Source of the DNA: Chloroflexi bacterium CG23_combo_of_CG06-09_8_20_14_all_45_10
GTDB taxonomy: Bacteria; Chloroflexota; Dehalococcoidia; GIF9; AB-539-J10
NCBI GenBank assembly: GCA_002772325.1
Contig: PCSL01000041.1
Location: 3,435 to 13,493, forward strand
Length of the DNA: 10,059 nucleotides
Direction: 5' to 3'
Below are positions 5,838 through 10,059 of this stretch, one piece after another. Each line of letters starts with the position of its first letter. Positions within the stretch are counted from its first letter, which is position 1. A model generated the notes under the pieces. The model was given only the letters and a program-made list of their open reading frames with translations, was not told where the DNA came from and did no database searches. A program made the translations under genes and the position numbers.

Positions 5838-6151
5838 AAACTATGCCTCCGACGGGATTCCTCAATCAAGGCAGAAATATCAAAGTCAGTTCCCGTTCTA
5901 GCTCTTATTCTCTTTTGCAGAGCTACAGCACGTTCAATAGATTCAACCTTATCCTGAGCCCCATGCTTATTTACACTTAGCCCGTTCAGGAATCTCCTCA
6001 GGTCAGTCCTCTTTATAAACAGTTGATTGCCGAGCTTCTGAGCGGGCAATTTACCTGACCAAATCCACCTCCGCACCGTTTCCATATTCCGCCCGCTTTG
6101 CTTAGATGCCTCTCTTACAGTGATTAGCTCTTCTACATAACTTACGTCCAT
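5834..6151 (-). CDS. HTH-type antitoxin of a PIN toxin pair
   Basis: 105-residue protein with an excisionase/MerR-like helix-turn-helix (about 9-55: ITVREASKQSGRNMETVRRW, wing KLPAQKLGNQLFIKR, then DLRRFL). The C-terminal part (RIRARTGTDFDISALIEESR) resembles the toxin-binding tail of antitoxins in this arrangement. It overlaps the PIN gene by 4 nt. ATG at 6151 has GGAGG 7 nt upstream. The palindrome next to its promoter is the likely operator through which it represses its own operon, alone or with the toxin. A stand-alone excisionase is less likely given the coupled toxin gene. Confidence 0.88.
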   Translation of the reverse strand: MDVSYVEELITVREASKQSGRNMETVRRWIWSGKLPAQKLGNQLFIKRTDLRRFLNGLSVNKHGAQDKVESIERAVALQKRIRARTGTDFDISALIEESRRRHSL

Positions 6152-6171
6152 TCTATGTCCTCCAGTATATA

Positions 6172-6186
6172 GTTGTAGTCTACAAC
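6172..6186. promoter_or_regulatory. Palindromic operator of the toxin-antitoxin operon
   Basis: GTTGTAG-T-CTACAAC, perfect 7-bp arms, lies directly downstream of the -10 box and over the expected transcription start. Binding here by the HTH antitoxin would block transcription. Confidence 0.65.
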
Positions 6187-6215
6187 ATTATAGTGTACCT
6201 TCCGCGATTTGTCAA
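6187..6215 (-). promoter_or_regulatory. Consensus sigma-70-type promoter of the toxin-antitoxin operon
   Basis: On the minus strand TTGACA (6215-6210) and TATAAT (6192-6187) are both exact consensus hexamers separated by 17 nt. The expected start is near 6180, giving a leader of about 30 nt before the antitoxin ATG. The -35 box begins 17 nt after the secA stop. Confidence 0.9.
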
Positions 6216-6232
6216 GCAAAGGTAGGATATGT

Positions 6233-8914
6233 TTACCTCCCGCAGCAGTATTTGTATTTCTTGCCTGAGCCACAGGGGCAGGGGGCGTTGCGGCCAACTT
6301 TCTTACCTGCCACTACAGCTTGCCTTCTACGCGGAGGTTCTTTGCTGATGCCAACATGGTAAATGCTGTGGGCAACATCATGCTGGATATTAGCCAGGAG
6401 GCTATCGAAAAGGTTGTGCCCTTCCCTCTTGTATACCACCAACGGGTCCTGCTGACCAGCAGCACGCAAACCTATCCCCTGGCGCATACGCTCCATAGCA
6501 GTAAGATGCTCCATCCACAATCTATCAATAACCCGAAGCATTACTATACGCTCCATTAGGCGCATATTATCAGGGCCTAGCTCCTGCTCTCGCTGATTAT
6601 AAAGCTCGATGGCATAATCACTTAGCTTTTCTGTGATTTGCTTGCCATTGGACTGAGATTGCTTCGCTTCCCCTTCACGGAGTTTACCCTGAGCGAGATT
6701 CTTCGGTCGCTTCTCTCCCTCAGAATGACAGGAAGCGAAGGGTTCAGGGCTTTGGCTCATCGCAATGAGGGTCTGGGGTACTGGTAAAATACGAAAAACG
6801 TCTTCAAGCAAAACCGATAGGTCTAGCTCGCCCAGATTATGGTCAAAGTGAGCATTTACCAAACCTCGAATTTCATCCTGAATCATAGAGATTATGTTTG
6901 CCTTTAAGTCGGCTCCGCTCAATATCTTTTTCCTCTCGGCATAAATTACCTCGCGGTGCCTGTTGACCACATCATCATATTCCACAAGATGCTTACGAAT
7001 ATCAAAGTGGTAGCCTTCTGTTTTCTCCTGGGCATTGGTTATCGCTTTGGTGACCAAGGGATGCTCAATAGGAGTGTTTTCATCCAGGCCAGCCCATTGC
7101 ATTATTCCCTTAATACGGTCGCCGCCAAAACGGCGGAGTATCTCATCCTCTAAGGAGGCATAAAAGCGAGAGCTGCCCGGGTCTCCTTGTCTTCCCGCTC
7201 GACCCCGAAGCTGATTATCAATGCGCCTGGCTTCATGATGTTCTGTGCCAATAATATGAAGCCCACCAAGCCCAACCACCTTGTTATGCTCCTCAAGCCA
7301 TTCCTCTTGCTCACGCCCCTCAGGATTGCCGCCAAGGATAATATCCACACCACGCCCAGCCATATTGGTGGCTACAGTCACGGCTTCCATACTCCCAGCC
7401 TGGGCAATGATGCCCGCTTCCTTTTCATGATTCTTGGCATTTAGCACCTGATGTAGTATGCCCTTTCTTCTTAACAGGTCGCTTAAATATTCCGATTTCT
7501 CAATAGAAGTTGTGCCTATGAGGAGTGGCCTTCCTTGAGCATGTAATTGCTCAATTTCCCTGACCACCGCTCCAAATTTGGCTTTCTCATCCTTGTAAAC
7601 CTGGTCAGGGTGCTCAGTGCGAACTAATGGCTTGTTTGTCGGTATAACCACTACCTCTAATTTATAAATCTTGTAAAATTCCTCAGCTTCAGTGGCAGCG
7701 GTGCCAGTCATGCCAGCTAACTTCCGATACATACGAAAATAATTCTGGAAGGTAATGGTGGCCAAGGTAACGCTTTCCCGCTGTATCTTTACCTTCTCTT
7801 TAGCTTCGATAGCCTGATGCAGCCCTTCAGAATACCTTCGGCCAAACATCAATCTGCCCGTAAATTCATCCACGATGATAACCTGTCCATCCTTAACCAC
7901 GTAGTCACGGTCCCTCTTAAACAAGGCACGAGCCTTAAGGGCACTCTCCAAATATTGGGTAAGGAAATAATTAGAGGGGTCATAAAGGCTGGGCGCTTTA
8001 AGTAAGCCTTCCTTTTTGAGCATCTTTTCCACCTTGGTGATGCCAACATCATCCGTCAGGTGGACTGTGCGCGTTCGCTCATCAATAGAGTAATCCTCAT
8101 CCTTTTTAAGCCCGGAAACTAGATAGGCAAAGGTATAATACCTTTGAGTAGCTTCCTCAGCAGGGCCACTAATAATCAGCGGGGTGCGCGCTTCGTCAAT
8201 AAGGATATTATCAACCTCATCAACGATAGCGTAGTTAAGCGAGCGCTGGACGCATTGAGACAAATCCAAAACCATATTGTCCCTGAGATAATCAAAACCA
8301 AACTCATTGTTAGTGCCGTAAGTTACATCTGCCTCGTAAGCCTGGCGTCTAGTGATGGGGCAGAGGAAATTCCACCTTTTATCTTCCGATTCGTAATCTG
8401 GGGCATAAATATAGGAAGGAGCAGGTTGGTTTGGACTTTGTTGGGCATTAATGCATGCTACGCTTACTCCCAGGGCATGGTAAATAGGACCCATCCAATG
8501 ACAATCTCGTTTGGCTAGATAATCGTTAACGGTAACTAAGTGGCAACCTTGTGCAGCAAGAGCGTTAAGGTAAAGAGGCAAGGTAGCTACCAGGGTTTTC
8601 CCCTCACCTGTCTTCATCTCAGCTATTTTGCCCTGATGAAGGACAACACCTCCCATCAACTGGACATCGAAATGCCTTTGCCCGATAGTTCGCTTAGCTG
8701 CTTCTCTCACAGCAGCATAGGCTTCGGGCAAAAGCTCATCCAAGGTTTCACCATCTTTCAGCCGAGCCTTAAACTCATCAGTTTTAGCTCGAAGCTCAGC
8801 ATCGCTGAGCTTTTCAAACTCAGGCTCGATTGAATTTATATGAGCAACCAGAGGCTGAAGGCGCTTCAGCTCCTTCTCATTAGAATCAATTAAATTGCCA
8901 AGCCACTTAAACAT
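6233..8914 (-). CDS. secA: Preprotein translocase ATPase SecA
   Basis: SecA drives preproteins through the SecYEG channel by ATP hydrolysis at the membrane. All 893 residues are present: Walker A KTGEGKT (101-107), [12 protein letters not shown] (232-243), the preprotein-binding region, GMTGTA (401-406), NMAGRGVDI (517-525), the [11 protein letters not shown] motif (568-578), the helical scaffold, and a C-terminal zinc motif with C879, C881, C890 and C891. Two insertions stand out: residues about 157-190 in the first nucleotide-binding domain, recalled from Chloroflexota SecA, and residues about 721-756 (including [16 protein letters not shown]), which derive from a dispersed-repeat-like element. 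The ATG at 8914 is 5 nt after the prs stop without a clear Shine-Dalgarno, so translation is probably coupled to prs. Its last 50 bp are copied at 5286-5336. Confidence 0.98.
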   Translation of the reverse strand: MFKWLGNLIDSNEKELKRLQPLVAHINSIEPEFEKLSDAELRAKTDEFKARLKDGETLDELLPEAYAAVREAAKRTIGQRHFDVQLMGGVVLHQGKIAEMKTGEGKTLVATLPLYLNALAAQGCHLVTVNDYLAKRDCHWMGPIYHALGVSVACINAQQSPNQPAPSYIYAPDYESEDKRWNFLCPITRRQAYEADVTYGTNNEFGFDYLRDNMVLDLSQCVQRSLNYAIVDEVDNILIDEARTPLIISGPAEEATQRYYTFAYLVSGLKKDEDYSIDERTRTVHLTDDVGITKVEKMLKKEGLLKAPSLYDPSNYFLTQYLESALKARALFKRDRDYVVKDGQVIIVDEFTGRLMFGRRYSEGLHQAIEAKEKVKIQRESVTLATITFQNYFRMYRKLAGMTGTAATEAEEFYKIYKLEVVVIPTNKPLVRTEHPDQVYKDEKAKFGAVVREIEQLHAQGRPLLIGTTSIEKSEYLSDLLRRKGILHQVLNAKNHEKEAGIIAQAGSMEAVTVATNMAGRGVDIILGGNPEGREQEEWLEEHNKVVGLGGLHIIGTEHHEARRIDNQLRGRAGRQGDPGSSRFYASLEDEILRRFGGDRIKGIMQWAGLDENTPIEHPLVTKAITNAQEKTEGYHFDIRKHLVEYDDVVNRHREVIYAERKKILSGADLKANIISMIQDEIRGLVNAHFDHNLGELDLSVLLEDVFRILPVPQTLIAMSQSPEPFASCHSEGEKRPKNLAQGKLREGEAKQSQSNGKQITEKLSDYAIELYNQREQELGPDNMRLMERIVMLRVIDRLWMEHLTAMERMRQGIGLRAAGQQDPLVVYKREGHNLFDSLLANIQHDVAHSIYHVGISKEPPRRRQAVVAGKKVGRNAPCPCGSGKKYKYCCGR
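6662..6740. repeat. Dispersed-repeat-like hairpin element inserted in frame in secA
   Basis: Ends are perfect 10-bp inverted repeats, CTTCGCTTCC (6662-6671) and GGAAGCGAAG (6731-6740). The interior contains GAGATTCTTCGGTCGCTTC and CCTCAGAATGACA, words typical of intergenic repeats known from many bacterial genomes whose translation gives CHSE-type peptides. The element covers SecA residues 725-751 and keeps the frame open (27 codons minus boundary bases). Copy number in this genome cannot be seen here. Confidence 0.75.
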
Positions 8915-8919
8915 CGTTA

Positions 8920-9864
8920 TTACTGTTGCTCAAACATAGCACCGATAGATAAGCCGGTGTGAATGCGGTGGATAGCTTCCCCAAGAAGTGAAGCTATAGG
9001 CAAAACGGTAATCTTATCCAAGTTCTTATCACCGACAACAGGTATAGTATCGGTAACGACTACTTCCTTTACTGGGCTGGAGGCTATTCTCTGGATAGCC
9101 GGGCCTGAGAAGACTGGGTGAGTACAGCAAGCATAAACCTCGCTGGCGCCATGCTCTAAAAGGGTGTCTACCGCGCCAATCAAAGAACTAGCGGTATCAA
9201 TCTCGTCATCAATAGTCAAGGCACGCATTCCCTGAACCTCACCAATCACATTGAGGGTTTCCGTCGCTTCAATATTTCCCAGGCGCCTCTTCTCAATGAT
9301 AGCCAGAGGGGCTCCAAGGTTAGCGGCTACATCACGGGCACGTTTGGAGATGCCAATATCAGTAGCTACTACCACTAAATTATCCAAGGCTTTTTCCTTG
9401 AAGTATTGGTTAAGAATAGACAAGGTGGTTAGCTCATCAACCGGTATGGTAAAGAAACCCTGAATTTGAGGGGCATGGAGATCCACTGTAAGCAACCTAT
9501 TAGCTCCAGCAGTAGTAATCATATCAGCTATCAAGCGAGCGGTAATAGGCACCCTTGGTTGGTCTTTCTTGTCAGTGCGACCATAGCCATAGTAGGGAAT
9601 GACAGCAGTAATTCGCCCCGCTGAAGCCCGCCTAAAAGCATCGAGCATGATAAGAAGCTCAACCAAACTTTTATTAACCGGGGAGCAAATAGGCTGAATC
9701 ACAAAAACATCTCGTTGGCGGACATTCTCCAGGATGCGAACAAAGATATTCTCATTAGAAAATTCAAAAACCTCAGCTTTGCCCAACGGAATACCTAAAT
9801 AATCGCATACAGACTTTGCTAAAGCAGGATAGGCATTGCCGGTAAAAACTGTGAGTTCATCCAT
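8920..9864 (-). CDS. prs: Ribose-phosphate pyrophosphokinase (PRPP synthetase)
   Basis: Cytosolic enzyme making 5-phosphoribosyl diphosphate from ribose 5-phosphate and ATP, the precursor for purine, pyrimidine, NAD, His and Trp synthesis. 314 residues is the normal length for class I enzymes. Seen: [10 protein letters not shown] (49-58) and [10 protein letters not shown] (91-100) of the ATP site, [12 protein letters not shown] (127-138) with the metal/ATP-binding H130, the flexible-loop region [13 protein letters not shown] (168-180), and the PRPP loop [12 protein letters not shown] (217-228). The loop has TID where most enzymes read IVD, a mild variation; catalytic K193-R194 are in EKRRLG. 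ATG at 9864 has GGGAG 9 nt upstream and an extended -10 promoter. It is followed 5 nt later by secA, so the two form an operon. Confidence 0.97.
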   Translation of the reverse strand: MDELTVFTGNAYPALAKSVCDYLGIPLGKAEVFEFSNENIFVRILENVRQRDVFVIQPICSPVNKSLVELLIMLDAFRRASAGRITAVIPYYGYGRTDKKDQPRVPITARLIADMITTAGANRLLTVDLHAPQIQGFFTIPVDELTTLSILNQYFKEKALDNLVVVATDIGISKRARDVAANLGAPLAIIEKRRLGNIEATETLNVIGEVQGMRALTIDDEIDTASSLIGAVDTLLEHGASEVYACCTHPVFSGPAIQRIASSPVKEVVVTDTIPVVGDKNLDKITVLPIASLLGEAIHRIHTGLSIGAMFEQQ

Positions 9865-9902
9865 TGTTATTAGCTCCCTCCAAATATAAAAATGTTAAAC
9901 TA

Positions 9903-9911
9903 ATTATAGCA
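9903..9911 (-). promoter_or_regulatory. Extended -10 promoter of prs-secA
   Basis: Minus strand TGCTATAAT (9911-9903): consensus TATAAT with the upstream TG of extended -10 promoters. No good -35 is found at 16-18 nt. The start would be near 9896, giving about 32 nt of leader. A short palindrome GAAGC-C-GCTTC (9913-9923) sits in the spacer and CTTAAT-A-ATTAAG (9929-9941) in the -35 region; either could bind a regulator. Confidence 0.65.
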
Positions 9912-9980
9912 CGAAGCCGCTTCTATTTCTTAATAATTAAGCTTTTTAATTTTGATTACCCGTTCAATTTCAGCCATCTC

Positions 9981-9997
9981 GGAGGTGTTTCACCCCC
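9981..9997. repeat. Short hairpin upstream of prs
   Basis: GGAGGTG-TTT-CACCCCC, a 7-bp stem with one mismatch and a 3-nt loop, followed on the plus strand by AAATTTTT. It has terminator-like form for plus-strand transcription, but no plus-strand gene ends here. It may belong to the same palindromic element as 10005-10055. Confidence 0.35.
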
Positions 9998-10004
9998 AAA
10001 TTTT

Positions 10005-10055
10005 TGTAGTTGCCTGATTTATCAGGCCAGTCGCCCAATAAATTGGGCAACTACA
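10005..10055. repeat. Palindromic three-stem (cloverleaf-like) repeat element
   Basis: Outer arms TGTAGTTG (10005-10012) and CAACTACA (10048-10055) are perfectly complementary. Inside are two perfect hairpins: GCCTGAT-tt-ATCAGGC (10012-10027) and GCCCAAT-aa-ATTGGGC (10033-10048), joined by five bases. Such nested palindromes are typical of mobile REP-like or miniature intergenic elements. It lies about 100 bp upstream of the prs promoter and ends 4 bases before the window edge. No gene is seen between 9865 and 10059. Confidence 0.75.
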
Positions 10056-10059
10056 TTTT

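Noticed and set aside
6216..6235. Rho-independent terminator just after secA
   Set aside because: Only a weak GGTA/TACC pairing and no T-run; read-through from secA into the toxin-antitoxin genes cannot be excluded.
8144..8833. Plus-strand frames of 97-124 codons opposite secA
   Set aside because: secA is complete and conserved across this stretch, and the antisense frames show no family signature.
9945..9990. Minus-strand 14-codon frame beginning MAEIERVIKIKK upstream of prs
   Set aside because: Too short, poor ribosome binding site and lying in A+T-rich leader DNA next to palindromic repeats.
1..10059. CRISPR array, tRNA or rRNA genes
   Set aside because: No regularly spaced direct repeats, no cloverleaf with tRNA-specific loops and no rRNA core sequences were seen; the palindromes found have no spacers of constant length.

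Overview
All credible genes lie on the minus strand, so transcription runs from high to low coordinates. The window joins housekeeping genes to an accessory block of toxin-antitoxin and restriction-modification genes. No RNA genes or CRISPR array were seen. The organism is a bacterium with strong GGAGG-type ribosome binding sites. An insert of about 30 residues in the first ATPase domain of SecA, and secA lying next to prs, recall Chloroflexota (Dehalococcoidia-like) genomes. That placement is remembered family knowledge and is tentative.

Region by region, in transcription order: a palindromic cloverleaf-like repeat (10005-10055) lies upstream of prs (PRPP synthetase, 9864-8920), which has an extended -10 promoter. 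secA (8914-6233) follows after 5 nt and carries a dispersed-repeat-like hairpin element inserted in frame. Next comes a consensus promoter with a palindromic operator, driving an HTH antitoxin / PIN toxin pair (6151-5394). After it lies a scar (5384-5256) containing a 5' fragment of the small zinc-protein gene and a degraded copy of the last ~50 bp of secA. Then come a retropepsin-like protein that has lost its catalytic Asp (5190-4765) and an intact small Cys-rich protein (4745-4551).

The next block is a probable type II restriction-modification unit: a putative endonuclease (4508-3804) and a beta-class DNA methyltransferase (3792-2878). It continues without significant gaps into two unrecognised genes (2885-2661 and 2634-1843), a second PIN protein (1850-1416) and a Phd/YefM-like antitoxin (1388-1161). 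The window ends inside a PolX-family DNA polymerase with a PHP domain (1072 to beyond position 1).

The housekeeping genes serve nucleotide precursor synthesis, protein export and DNA repair. The middle ~5 kb looks like a small defence/stability island next to secA. The secA-tail copies bracketing the first toxin-antitoxin cassette suggest insertion, or tandem-duplication-style rearrangement, at the 3' end of secA. The most interesting points are that direct repeat, the in-frame repeat inside SecA, the Asp-to-Asn protease homologue, and the unrecognised genes co-transcribed with the restriction-modification unit and a PIN protein.
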